Source: Planctomycetota bacterium
GTDB lineage: Bacteria > Planctomycetota > Planctomycetia > Pirellulales > Pirellulaceae
DNA length: 64,000 nucleotides
Direction of reading: 5' to 3'
NCBI GenBank assembly: GCA_014238905.1
Contig: JABAAE010000008.1
Span: 162,086-226,085 of the forward strand
Part shown: positions 30,444-39,419 of the stretch, piece after piece
Position numbering within the stretch: the first letter of the stretch is position 1
Layout: every line of letters starts with the position of its first letter
Notes under the pieces: generated by a model
Databases searched by the model: none
Seen by the model: the letters and a program-made list of their open reading frames with translations, nothing else
What the model was told of the DNA's origin: nothing
Program-made: the position numbers and the translations under genes

Positions 30444-30509
30444 ATGATTAGATATCCCAAATGATTAGATATCCCAAATGATTAGATATCCCAAATGATT
30501 AAGTATCCC
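30444..30509 (+). repeat. 17-bp tandem repeat whose last copy is the start of a gene
   Basis: ATGATTAGATATCCCAA occurs three times exactly (from 30444, 30461 and 30478). The fourth, diverged copy, ATGATTAAGTATCCC, begins at 30495 and is the first five codons of the sulfatase. Each copy reads M-I-R-Y-P-K and then TGA, and that TGA overlaps the next ATG as ATGA. No standard ribosome-binding site is visible upstream. Confidence 0.95.
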
Positions 30510-32441
30510 ACGCTGCTCTTTATTCTCGGGATCTGCATTGCACCGGGTCTCACCTACGCTTTAGCAGATCGTCCCAGCCAACCCAACATTATCTTGATTC
30601 TCACAGACGATCTGGGTTGGCAAGATGTCAAGTGTTACGACATAGACACGCCATCGCCGATGGAAACACCCAACCTCGACCGCCTGGCGACACGAGGAGT
30701 TCAATTTTGGCAGGCCTATTCACCCGCACCCACCTGCGCACCCAGTCGAGCGGCGATTCTTAGCGGGCATCATCCCGCACGCGCCCAGATGACGCACGTA
30801 TCTGGAGGCAGGCCACCGCATCCCCACCACCCGACGGCGTGGACGATGATGTCGCCTTGGTATAGCGCCCGCATGCCATCCTCGACCGTTACCCTGCCCG
30901 AAGTTCTAAAAGAACGGGGCTACGCCACCGGACATAGTGGCAAGTGGCACATCGCCAAAAACCATCATGGATTCCCCCAGCCCGGCGATCAGGGATTTGA
31001 CTTCACACGTCACAGTCGCGGAGTTCAGGTAACCATGAAACCCGATCGGCTCAGCGATTTTGCCACCGATTCCCCCTCTGATCCATTCCGACTGGATGCC
31101 AATGGATTTCCATTCGACCAAACGCATCACGACGCCATGACTTTTGTCAAAGACAACCGAGACAAACCTTTTTTCCTCTATTACGCGACCTGGCTGGTTC
31201 ATACTCCTATCGTGATGCGTAGCGAATCGTTATTGCGAAAGTACGAGAAGAAACTCGGGATCCAGATCACAGACAAACATCGTCAAGGCTGGCAAACGAA
31301 AGGACAAACCAATCCGTTTTATTGTGCCATGGTCGAGCAACTGGACTATAACATTGGTCAGCTGATTACTTATCTGGAAGCGACCGAAGACCCACGTTGG
31401 GCCGGACATCCACTGATTGAGAACACCTACATTATTTTCACCTCTGACAATGGTGGTATGGAGGGCAGTCGCAACGAAATCATCACTGACAACGCACCTC
31501 TGGACAAAGGAAAAATCTCGCTAATGGAAGGCGGAACCCGCGTTCCCCTGTTAATTAGCGGCCCCAACATTCCGACTGGAATCGAATCCGACGTCATGGT
31601 TAATGGCCTGGATTTTTACCCCACCATTCTAACACTGGCCAATGCGACTCCACCTAGGGGAAAACAGTTGGACGGACTCGATCTGGTACCACTATTGACC
31701 ACCAACCCCCAAGACCCAACCGTTGTAAAACTCAAAGACGGCAGCGTTCGCAACAGCATGATCTGGCATTTTCCCCATAGCGCGGCGCAGGAAAGCTCCA
31801 TCCGAATCGGTGATTTCAAGTTAGTACGAAACTACATGCACCAACCGGCATTGGAACTCTATCGCTTATACGATTCCCGGAGCAGCAAAACGACTCGATC
31901 GGATATTGAAGAAAAGAAAAACTTGGTGAGTTCAATGCCTGACAAAGCAGTTCGAATGAATGCCAGGTTGACCCAAATCCTTACTGAAATGAATGCCAGC
32001 TACCCTTACTACAATCCGCTTTGCCCCCGTTTGCCCAAACGAAAAATGACCGCAACCGTGTTGTCCCATTCCCAACGGGAAGTTGCCCAACAGGGAAATG
32101 CAGACCAGACCATCAGCGTCGAATTCAAGTTTCAGGAAAATGGTGCCAAAGTGATCCAGGCCAACCTGATGTACACACCCAACGGAGGCGATCGTTTTGA
32201 GGAATGGTTTCGTCTGCCGGCCATTCTCGGACCAAACAGTACCGCTGTCGCCAAACTTCCAAAGGGAACCACCCATTTCTTGATCAACCTGATTGATGAA
32301 AACAGATTCCTGATTAGCTACCCCGAGATCGATGCACTTAAAATTAAAAAACTGAAAATCCCCTATTCGAAACTGGCGATTCCGACGAGAGGATTCTCTT
32401 TGGTTCCATCCCGCAAATCGCCGGGGCAATCCAAGGACTAG
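30495..32441 (+). CDS. Secreted sulfatase with C-terminal beta domain
   Basis: An S1 sulfatase of 648 residues. The signal peptide runs to about ALA (24). PNIILILTDDLGWQDVKCY gives the metal site and Cys81 in CAPSR is the formylglycine precursor. GHSGKWHIAK, LYYATWLVHTPI and FTSDNGGMEG are family motifs. Residues about 530-640 form an extra beta-rich tail that is not part of the sulfatase core. The start is fixed by the 17-bp repeat array, because the ATG is the fourth repeat copy. Genes on both sides are on the minus strand, so it is transcribed alone. Confidence 0.93.
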   Translation: MIKYPTLLFILGICIAPGLTYALADRPSQPNIILILTDDLGWQDVKCYDIDTPSPMETPNLDRLATRGVQFWQAYSPAPTCAPSRAAILSGHHPARAQMTHVSGGRPPHPHHPTAWTMMSPWYSARMPSSTVTLPEVLKERGYATGHSGKWHIAKNHHGFPQPGDQGFDFTRHSRGVQVTMKPDRLSDFATDSPSDPFRLDANGFPFDQTHHDAMTFVKDNRDKPFFLYYATWLVHTPIVMRSESLLRKYEKKLGIQITDKHRQGWQTKGQTNPFYCAMVEQLDYNIGQLITYLEATEDPRWAGHPLIENTYIIFTSDNGGMEGSRNEIITDNAPLDKGKISLMEGGTRVPLLISGPNIPTGIESDVMVNGLDFYPTILTLANATPPRGKQLDGLDLVPLLTTNPQDPTVVKLKDGSVRNSMIWHFPHSAAQESSIRIGDFKLVRNYMHQPALELYRLYDSRSSKTTRSDIEEKKNLVSSMPDKAVRMNARLTQILTEMNASYPYYNPLCPRLPKRKMTATVLSHSQREVAQQGNADQTISVEFKFQENGAKVIQANLMYTPNGGDRFEEWFRLPAILGPNSTAVAKLPKGTTHFLINLIDENRFLISYPEIDALKIKKLKIPYSKLAIPTRGFSLVPSRKSPGQSKD

Positions 32442-32566
32442 GCACAATCCAAGGACTCGATACCTGAAAGAAAACCGTCCAGTACCATCCAGTACCATCT
32501 GTCAGACCGGTAGCAACATCATCCTGGCAACACGTTCTGGCAACACGTCCTGGCAACACGTCCTAT
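32426..32566. repeat. Cluster of short tandem repeats (18, 10 and 13 bp)
   Basis: Three arrays follow the sulfatase stop: CAATCCAAGGACTAGGCA almost twice (from about 32426), CCAGTACCAT twice (about 32483-32504) and CTGGCAACACGTY three times (32524-32562). Confidence 0.85.
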
Positions 32567-32631
32567 CAGGCCGGTTCTCGGCCTTTTCCATTAAACCACC
32601 CTCGCCCATTCCGCCGATCGAGTTCACCCCT

Positions 32632-33924
32632 TCATCGCGGCGAGTAAAACTCAGCGGCCAAAGTGACGTCTGCCGAGGGCATCACAAAAGTGAAAGATCG
32701 CTGGTACGGAATCGTCACATCAAGACAGGGCGAACCGCTCTTCCAGTAGAAATAACGCTTTCCCTTTTGGTTCTCATCGACGGTTACCTTTACGATATCG
32801 CCGGGACTCGGTGCGGCCGGTTCTGCAAAACCGCCCTCGATCGTCAACAACGTTTTTTTGGTACCGTAAATCGCGCAGATCTCGGCATCACTCTTTTCGG
32901 TGGTAAAAGTGGAGGATCTGGAGAATGCATCAGAAAAGCCCCCCCTGACACAGGCCCACTTAACAAAAGGCTGGCCATTTTTTGTCGCAGGGGCATCCAA
33001 ACCAATGACCGTACCGGGTTCAAAGAAACCGAATCGGCTATCGTCCCCCTTAAACGGCCGCATCCCACTTTTGATTTCACCAATGGTGCCACCGTTGACT
33101 TCCACCATGTAGTTAAACGGTGTTTGGTAGTCCTGAGCCAGCATCCAGCTCATTCTCTTGTTGAAGAACCGCCCGTCATTGGCACCCCGACTGATATGCC
33201 CCTTTCCGGGAATCATCGTGAAGCGGCCGTATCCACCACACTCGATGTGCGAATCAAACAACCGCAGTTGCTCGGAAATTTTGGAAACCGGATCCAGCGG
33301 ACAGTGCTGAACCCAAACCGCCGTTTTCAGTGTCCTGCAGGTCTCGGGGGTCTTTCCATGACGGACCTCTCGACATCCCCAGGCACCCAAAGGCATCATG
33401 GCGGCGATCTTGTAATTCCCTGGATTGCCGCAGGCAACATGCCAGGTTCCCTGTCCGCCCATACTGAAACCAGTCACGTAAACGCGGTTTTCGTTGATAC
33501 TCACTTTGTTTTTAACGTGCTCCAGCAATCGACCAAATTGCCGTGCATTCCAACGAGCGATGGGCTTCACCGGTGAGACAAGAATGTAGCCATGGAAACC
33601 TGATTGATGACGACTATACCCGGCATCGGTTGTCCGGTCATTGTCCAACAAGGTCGCCGAGACCATATTTCGTTTGCCATTATCCGGATGCTTGCGACCT
33701 TTTCCGCCGCCATGCAGGTAAAAGACTACCGGATAGGTTTTAGCCGGCTGATAATCCTTGGGTACCCAGACGGAATACTGGTAAACATCCTTCGGCACGT
33801 CTCCAGATGCATGCGTGTAATTGTGCTGCTTGCCGGGCGTATAATCCGTTGCAGCATCAACGAAATTCGCCGTCAATCCCATCCCCATCAACAAGACTTT
33901 AATTACCGATCTATTTGAGTTCAT
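32632..33924 (-). CDS. Secreted esterase with InlB-type C-terminal repeat
   Basis: An alpha/beta hydrolase of 430 residues with signal peptide (about 1-24). VVFYLHGGGKGRKHP is the oxyanion region, VTGFSMGGQGTW carries the nucleophile serine, and GKGHISRGANDG probably the histidine. The last ~70 residues (LTIEGGFAEPAAPSPGDIVKV to the end) resemble the divergent InlB B-repeat domain found on surface proteins, which may tether the enzyme or bind substrate. Related hydrolases lie at 4259 and 39420. The target is unknown, and an acyl group on a polysaccharide is likely. Confidence 0.85.
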   Translation of the reverse strand: MNSNRSVIKVLLMGMGLTANFVDAATDYTPGKQHNYTHASGDVPKDVYQYSVWVPKDYQPAKTYPVVFYLHGGGKGRKHPDNGKRNMVSATLLDNDRTTDAGYSRHQSGFHGYILVSPVKPIARWNARQFGRLLEHVKNKVSINENRVYVTGFSMGGQGTWHVACGNPGNYKIAAMMPLGAWGCREVRHGKTPETCRTLKTAVWVQHCPLDPVSKISEQLRLFDSHIECGGYGRFTMIPGKGHISRGANDGRFFNKRMSWMLAQDYQTPFNYMVEVNGGTIGEIKSGMRPFKGDDSRFGFFEPGTVIGLDAPATKNGQPFVKWACVRGGFSDAFSRSSTFTTEKSDAEICAIYGTKKTLLTIEGGFAEPAAPSPGDIVKVTVDENQKGKRYFYWKSGSPCLDVTIPYQRSFTFVMPSADVTLAAEFYSPR

Positions 33925-34065
33925 TTTTTCTCCAACTGGAACATCGACTGAATCGTTAGATCACGGGGAAACCGCCTCGGACGAAATCGGCACCCATCAA
34001 AGCCTCTTGTGGGCCGTTTTTGAGTGACAACGAAATCACCAATAGCGGCCCGCGGGCTTTGCCTG

Positions 34066-35814
34066 TTAACGACCACCAAACATCTTCTTCCGGGCGGCAA
34101 CCAGCTTTTCTTCCGCTTCACCCTTGGACAGTTTGCCCGCTTTGACCGCCTTCATCAGCTCCGATTCAAGCGCCATGTATCGCTTCTTCAAAGCATCGAC
34201 GCCCCGGTCCGATTGTTTCGCCTGACCGCCTTTCTTCTGTTGACCATCACCAAACATCTTTTTCCGGGCGGCAATCAGCTTTTCTTCCGCTTCACCCTTG
34301 GACAGCTTGCCCGCTTTGACCGCCTTCATCAACTCCGATTCAAGCGCCATGTATCGCTTCTTCAAAGCATCGACGCCCCGATCCGATTGTTTCGCCTGAC
34401 CGCCTTTCTTCTGCTGTTTACCACCGAACATTTCCTTCCGCAGCCCGATCAGCTTCTTTTCCGCATCACCTTTAGACATCTTGCCCGCTTTGACCGCTTC
34501 CATCAGTTCCGATTCCACCGCCATGTATTTCTTCTTCAAAGCATCGACGTCCCGATCCGATTGTTTCCCTTGGCCGCCTTTTTTCTGCTGAGAAGAACGC
34601 TCCAGAGCCTGCAACATCAAACGGGCTTGATCTTCAGACAATTCCTTGGCCTGAACAGCTTTTCCCAATCGTTTCTTAAGAGCGCCATAGTCTTGAGAAA
34701 AAACCAAGCCAAGCGGAAGGACACCAATTGCCAAGGCGACGATGGATACCCGCAACCAAGTTGGCGACTTCACTTTTTTTTCATTAACAATCATTTTCAA
34801 TCGTTTCTCCAGCATTCCGCCACTGTTAAATGAGCTGGCAACGTTCGGCGGACGGATAGCCGTTATTGTCAATATTTCTGCCATATTCAGCAAACCACTA
34901 GCGTATTTGTGCCTTTTAACTCCTACCGATTCGATGGTGAATTCATCGCATGCCATTTCCTCAGTGACCCTCAGTTGCCGGCGAGACCACCACAAAACGG
35001 GATTCCACCATTGGGTCATCACGACCAACCACTCTAGCCAACGCACCCAATGATCCCCACGTTTGACATGCGCCATTTCATGGGCCAAGACCGTTCTTAT
35101 ATCGTTTTTGTCCAACGATGCGATTGCCAATTTCGGAATAACGATCTGAAGCTCTCCTCCAAGCCACCACAAAAATGGCGAGATGTTGGCCTCAACCAGA
35201 GTGATCCGCGGAGCCCTGCGCAATTTCATTTTCCCGGCAACCTGAGTCGCCATTTTTGAAAGCCATCTTGGCGGCTCTATCCTGTTGCGACAAAGAACGA
35301 AATGAAATTGAATGATTCTTGTCAATGAGCAACTGAATAGGATCGCACTGACGGCAATCCACAGGGTCGCCAGCCCAATCCAGCTGAGGCCAAGCGATTC
35401 AATGCCTACGCTCCACCCCCCTGCTACTGGATTCTGTTCTGCCAATGAATCGATCGCTGAGCTGACCGAGTGTGCCATCGTTACAGGCTCATCCATCGTT
35501 GCAGGCTCATCCATCGTTGCAGGCTCATCCATCGTTGCACTTTGAGCCGACTCCAAGCTACCGTCGACCACCGATGAACTGCTCCTCAAATCTAAACCGG
35601 CAAGGCCAGGAGGTGAACCAACGGAAAGACGCTGCATCTCCAAAAGTGGTATGGAAAACAAAGGGGGAGTGATCATTTTCACCAGGACCAGCACCCAAAG
35701 TAAATTCGCAATCGACACCGCTCGCAGGCGACTTTGGGCGAGCCAAGCAAAACCGGCGATCAGGGTCGATACAATCAAATTGCTTATCGTCACTTGGATC
35801 CAAAAATCAGCCAC
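34066..35814 (-). CDS. BlaR1/M56-type membrane metallopeptidase with long repeated C-terminus
   Basis: Membrane-embedded zinc peptidase of the M56 family, the signal-transducing partner of BlaI-type repressors. The first ~60 residues and 140-175 are hydrophobic spans. HEMAHVKRGDHW (HExxH at 245-249) is the zinc site. A span near 350 is followed by an unusual extension. After about residue 370 the chain has three near-identical 58-residue helical repeats (KKGGQAKQSDRGVDALKKRY and following), plus a weaker first copy. Residues 93-110 hold three copies of a six-residue ATMDEP repeat. The GTG start overlaps the end of the repressor gene by eight bases, so the two are translationally coupled. The repeats replace the usual penicillin-sensing domain, so the signal is unknown. 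Confidence 0.88.
   Translation of the reverse strand: MADFWIQVTISNLIVSTLIAGFAWLAQSRLRAVSIANLLWVLVLVKMITPPLFSIPLLEMQRLSVGSPPGLAGLDLRSSSSVVDGSLESAQSATMDEPATMDEPATMDEPVTMAHSVSSAIDSLAEQNPVAGGWSVGIESLGLSWIGLATLWIAVSAILFSCSLTRIIQFHFVLCRNRIEPPRWLSKMATQVAGKMKLRRAPRITLVEANISPFLWWLGGELQIVIPKLAIASLDKNDIRTVLAHEMAHVKRGDHWVRWLEWLVVMTQWWNPVLWWSRRQLRVTEEMACDEFTIESVGVKRHKYASGLLNMAEILTITAIRPPNVASSFNSGGMLEKRLKMIVNEKKVKSPTWLRVSIVALAIGVLPLGLVFSQDYGALKKRLGKAVQAKELSEDQARLMLQALERSSQQKKGGQGKQSDRDVDALKKKYMAVESELMEAVKAGKMSKGDAEKKLIGLRKEMFGGKQQKKGGQAKQSDRGVDALKKRYMALESELMKAVKAGKLSKGEAEEKLIAARKKMFGDGQQKKGGQAKQSDRGVDALKKRYMALESELMKAVKAGKLSKGEAEEKLVAARKKMFGGR
34081..34602. repeat. 174-bp tandem repeats inside the M56 gene
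   Basis: Copies start near 34081, 34255 and 34429 with a period of 174 bp (58 codons). The first two are nearly identical and the third is more diverged, which implies recent duplication. Confidence 0.9.
35476..35538. repeat. 18-bp in-frame tandem repeat encoding ATMDEP
   Basis: CATCGTTGCAGGCTCATC is repeated about 3.5 times within the M56 gene. The period of 18 keeps frame and encodes ATMDEP repeats in the predicted extracytoplasmic loop. Confidence 0.93.
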
Positions 35815-36187
35815 TTTTCTGAGCCTCCTCGAGGATTTCTCTGAGTCGGTTGATTTCCGCTTTCCCGAGCTTCTTTTCGACCAAAAGATGAGTCAACAAA
35901 GGAGCGATCGAACCCTCCGTCAATTTATTGGCAAGCGTCTCCAACTGAGTGCCCCCGTAGGCTTCGCGGCTGATGCAAGCTGAAAAAAGCTGAATACCTA
36001 AACTGCGGTCACGATGAATGAACTGTTTTTCTTCCAAGCTCTGCAAAAGACGCTGGACGGTTCCATGTTGGGCTTTTTTTGAATCGGCGTAGAGCAGCTC
36101 CCGGATTCGACGTGCGGTCAACTGTCCCGAATCCCAAAGCAATGTCATGACGGCCATTTCCGCGTTGGTGAGTCGATCTGAGCTCAA
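35807..36187 (-). CDS. BlaI/MecI-type winged-helix repressor
   Basis: A DNA-binding repressor of about 126 residues. LTNAEMAVMTLLWDSGQLTARRIRELL and HGTVQRLLQSLEEKQFI form the winged helix, and the C-terminal half has the helical dimerisation region that is usually cleaved when the M56 partner is activated. The frame is open to 36337, but the upstream residues are unlike the family. The TTG at 36187 gives the normal BlaI N-terminus (SSDRLTNAE) and is preceded by AGAGAG at good distance. The stop overlaps the M56 gene start. A 21-bp repeat about 45 bp upstream is a likely operator. Confidence 0.88.
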   Translation of the reverse strand: MSSDRLTNAEMAVMTLLWDSGQLTARRIRELLYADSKKAQHGTVQRLLQSLEEKQFIHRDRSLGIQLFSACISREAYGGTQLETLANKLTEGSIAPLLTHLLVEKKLGKAEINRLREILEEAQKSG

Positions 36188-36505
36188 GGGACATCTCTCT
36201 GAGGGTCGCTGACGGCTTTCAAACGTCGATATACGCCAATAAACCGTAAATGTACGGCAATAAACCGTAGTCCGCAATAGGAGGGAATTCGAAAAACTGA
36301 AACGGTGAACCACCAATGAGCCGCAAAGACCAGCCACGCAGATGCACTCGATTATCTTGAACTGAAATTATTTTGAATTGAAAACACCGGTACCATGAAA
36401 TGAAAAACAGCGGGAATTGAAATATCCCCGGAAAACAAGCTCAACCGAGAGATCGTTCCGCAGTTAAAATCCTGCCCCACACCCGGGCGAGTTTGAACAG
36501 GCAAA
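36188..36505. other. Intergenic, 318 bp, upstream of the BlaI/M56 operon
   Basis: It holds the operator-like 21-bp repeats described separately. The remainder toward the cysK stop shows no gene or terminator. Confidence 0.5.
36232..36273. promoter_or_regulatory. Two 21-bp repeats with dyad symmetry, candidate BlaI operator
   Basis: TACGNCAATAAACCGTA occurs twice, 21 bp (two helical turns) apart. Each half-site pair TACG...CGTA is palindromic, and CCGTA-AATG-TACGG (36244-36257) is a further perfect dyad across the junction. Its place just before the repressor gene fits autoregulation, as is known for BlaI operators. The actual binding is inferred. Confidence 0.6.
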
Positions 36506-37555
36506 TCAACTAGTGCTGTCCAACTGATAACCGGGTGTTGATTTGGAAAGAGCAAGCTCTGTTGCGGACATGGTTTCAGGAATGCCCTCCAATAACGGCC
36601 CTGAAAGATATCTTTCAGCCGTATCGGGCAACATGCAGAGGATGACGGATCCTTTTTTTGCAGTTGTTGCCACCTTCATCGCAGCTGCGAACGTCCCGCC
36701 TCCAGAGATCCCGGTTAGGACTCCTTCTTTTCGAGCCAATTGCCGAGACCAGTGGATCGCCTCTGGGCCCGAAACCGAAACCACGTCATCGATAAAATGT
36801 CGATCGACAGATTCCTGCAATACCAGAGGAATAAAGTCCGTCGTCCAACCTTGAATCGGATGCGGATTCCAGTCCGGGTGTGAAACAGAAACAGACCCGT
36901 CTTCTTCTCTTGCCTGCTTTTTTCCGTTAGCAACCAACGGTGCTACATCGGGCTCAGCGAGTATTAACCGGGTGGTGGGCATCTCTTTCCTCAGAGTTCT
37001 GGCAACACCAGAGAAGGTACCGCCAGTTCCATAACCGGACACCCAATGCGTCAACTTCTTGTCTCCAAAATCGTCAACGATTTCCTTTCCTGTGGTAATT
37101 TCATGAATGTCAGCGTTGGCACTATTCTCAAACTGCCTGGCATAAAACCAACCGTTCGCATCCACTAACTCTTTTGCTTTCCTGTAAGCTCCAGAGCCTT
37201 TTCCAGCGGCCGGAGTAATCACCACCGTCGCTCCCATTAATCTCATCAGCTGCCGCCTTTCCACCGAAGCGCTTTCCGGCATGACAATAACCAGTGGGTA
37301 GTTCCGGGTGGCGCAAACAACCGCCAAGCCAATTCCGGTATTTCCACTGGTTGCTTCCACAACGGTTTGACCGGGCTTCAACGCCCCGGATTTCTCCGCC
37401 GATTCAATGATGCTCAGCGCCAGACGATCCTTTACCGAACTACCCGGATTAAAGAACTCCGCCTTGACGTATAGATCAATGCCTGAAGGGGCAACATTTT
37501 GCATTTGAATACAAGGGGTATTCCCCACAGTGTCGAGAATGTTTGGGTAAATCAT
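36506..37555 (-). CDS. cysK: Cysteine synthase (PLP-dependent, fold type II)
   Basis: Makes cysteine from O-acetylserine and sulfide in the cytoplasm. The N-terminus MIYPNILDTVGNTPCIQM is canonical. NPGSSVKDR has the PLP Schiff-base Lys42, SGNTG (70-74) binds the substrate carboxylate and GTGGT the PLP phosphate. At 349 residues it is longer than typical CysK (about 310), because of an insertion around GKKQAREEDGSV before HPIQGW and an extended C-terminus. Cystathionine beta-synthase-like activity is possible. Sulfide assimilation would fit an organism that frees much sulfate. It lies upstream of the BlaI/M56 pair on the same strand. Confidence 0.9.
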   Translation of the reverse strand: MIYPNILDTVGNTPCIQMQNVAPSGIDLYVKAEFFNPGSSVKDRLALSIIESAEKSGALKPGQTVVEATSGNTGIGLAVVCATRNYPLVIVMPESASVERRQLMRLMGATVVITPAAGKGSGAYRKAKELVDANGWFYARQFENSANADIHEITTGKEIVDDFGDKKLTHWVSGYGTGGTFSGVARTLRKEMPTTRLILAEPDVAPLVANGKKQAREEDGSVSVSHPDWNPHPIQGWTTDFIPLVLQESVDRHFIDDVVSVSGPEAIHWSRQLARKEGVLTGISGGGTFAAAMKVATTAKKGSVILCMLPDTAERYLSGPLLEGIPETMSATELALSKSTPGYQLDSTS

Positions 37556-38300
37556 GGATCCGAAAAGTCGTCGAGATGTGAAAAAAATACTTACTAGCGG
37601 AAGAAGCGTTCAAAACAAAGAGCTGTTTCCAAAAAGAATCGAGAGCTAATAAAACGAAAGCATCGGTCTCAATCCAGCCACGGCTGCCAACATTTTTTAA
37701 AACTCGCACTAAATGACGTGTATACAAGATCATATCGACTGAAATCCATCACACATCAACTCTGATTTGAGATTGCTCATTGTCCGAAACACACCTGTTT
37801 CGTCCGCTCAGACTGATAGTCGGATTATTATTGCCCACCACCATGATGGGTTTATCTCCGGCACAAACGTCATTCGCTTTTCCGGGCAACAAAGCGTATC
37901 TTTAGGGAAGCAACATCAAGCTCAAAGCAGCCGAGGAAAAGCGAATGGCACAGTCAAGATCACGTCGATTGGGGAGACTCTTTATTATTGGCCCAACGCC
38001 AACGACAGGGTCACAGACGGCGAGGTCGAACTGAAGTTTGTCCGGTCGTGGGGCCAGCGAAAACCCAAAGTCAAGCATCTTGGCCAGACGAATTCTAACA
38101 CCGTTAATTCTTTGATCATCGTCGACTCGCGACACAATACAACCTTCATCCATCTGGGAAGAATCGATAACAGATTGACACTCCGCCAAACGAGAATTGA
38201 ATTTGGAATGATCCGGAGAATCCGCTTTCAAAAACCGGCGACAAACTCGCAAAGTCGGTACTAACATGCCTCAACCTCCAGCAATAAAAGAAACGCATCG
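37556..38300. other. Intergenic, 745 bp, no convincing gene
   Basis: Long readings exist on both strands (37767-38264 plus; 37902-38267 minus), but neither has a recognisable domain, signal or good ribosome-binding site. It could be a decayed gene. Confidence 0.4.
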
Positions 38301-38858
38301 ATGCATGACAAAAAGAGATTTGCAATCCTTCTAACGATGCTGGCGTGCATGGGGTTTCCCGTTTTAACGGGTTGCCCCGTCTTTCCAAACCCACCTCCAT
38401 CGAACAAGAAGGCAAGACTTCTTGCTCGCCACTGGCAACCTCCGGTCCAGCCAGCCAAACAGCAGGATTTGTTTTCCGGCAACGTCGCCGAATTCAATCT
38501 GGTCAGCAGCCGTCCTATCGAACGATGGGATGATTTTGATTACGACCACCAGGGTTACCATGCCCGATACACTGACCCATCGACCACCATTGAGGTGGTT
38601 GTGTTCTGGAATTTGGACACGACAGAACAGGATCAATTGAGAGAGACCGCCCTTCAATCCATACACAAACCGGGACCTCATCGCTCCATGTTTTCTACCG
38701 GTTCGGGAAACTGGCAATTAACCTGCCGCAACGGTGATCTTTACCGATTCTTTGTCAAGGATGGTTGGATCGCTGCTTTCAAGTCAACGGACAGTTTTGA
38801 TTCAATAGACTTTGCTGATCTTCTTCTACGTTGGCAAACCAACAAAAAACGAAGTTAG
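38301..38858 (+). CDS. Putative lipoprotein, unknown function
   Basis: 185 residues. The N-terminus has a short basic region, a hydrophobic core and a lipobox (VLTGC, Cys25), so it is probably anchored in a membrane. The mature part has a DYDHQGYHARYTDPSTTIEVV segment and no cysteines typical of enzymes. I do not recognise a family. No neighbours on the same strand are close enough to suggest an operon. Confidence 0.6.
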   Translation: MHDKKRFAILLTMLACMGFPVLTGCPVFPNPPPSNKKARLLARHWQPPVQPAKQQDLFSGNVAEFNLVSSRPIERWDDFDYDHQGYHARYTDPSTTIEVVVFWNLDTTEQDQLRETALQSIHKPGPHRSMFSTGSGNWQLTCRNGDLYRFFVKDGWIAAFKSTDSFDSIDFADLLLRWQTNKKRS

Positions 38859-39419
38859 CCCCAAATAAACCGGCGTCGTTTGGGCTACTCTGGCCCTCTC
38901 TTTGAATCCGCGGGAACCCACACTTCAGCCCAAGAAGAAAATCAATGACTGCCACAAAATCGCCCTCAAGACATTAATCGCTGATCACCCGCTCTCGATT
39001 AGTGGTGCTCGGGTTGGCCATTACCTCGCTACCGAGTGTTGCTCAGGCTCACCAACTGGACGCGAAATGGGGCCCGCAAGAGGTTGATGTTTTGCTGAAA
39101 TGACTGGCCGACTCCATAGCATTTTTGGGACCCGTGACTCCTCTAGCGATTTACCTAAAGCGTCGGTCAATTTAACCGGTGATGGTACCCCAACACGATA
39201 AGAGCCGCCTAATTTCCGAGGATCAAAATCTTATTCTGGCGAAGTTATTGCAAATCGTATGAGCAGGCTAACCGGACTGAAGATCAGCTAAGTAGAAAAA
39301 ATGCCGGTCTTTTATCTACCCTCGTATTTCAACAAACCCGTATAATCACATTTTGTGATTCTTGATTCGACAAATTCATTTCGAGTCTCCAAAATGATTC
39401 CGAATTTTTCCCATCCCAA
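38859..39419. other. Intergenic, 561 bp, possible gene remnant
   Basis: Around 38995-39100 one plus-strand frame reads a signal-peptide-like segment (VVLGLAITSLPSVAQA) and then stops at a TGA, after which similar coding-like sequence resumes for about 30 codons. This may be a broken gene. No terminator or RNA gene is seen. Confidence 0.3.

Noticed and set aside
37767-38267. Overlapping readings on both strands between cysK and the lipoprotein gene.
   Set aside because: Neither has a family match or a good start site, and each may be a shadow of a decayed gene.
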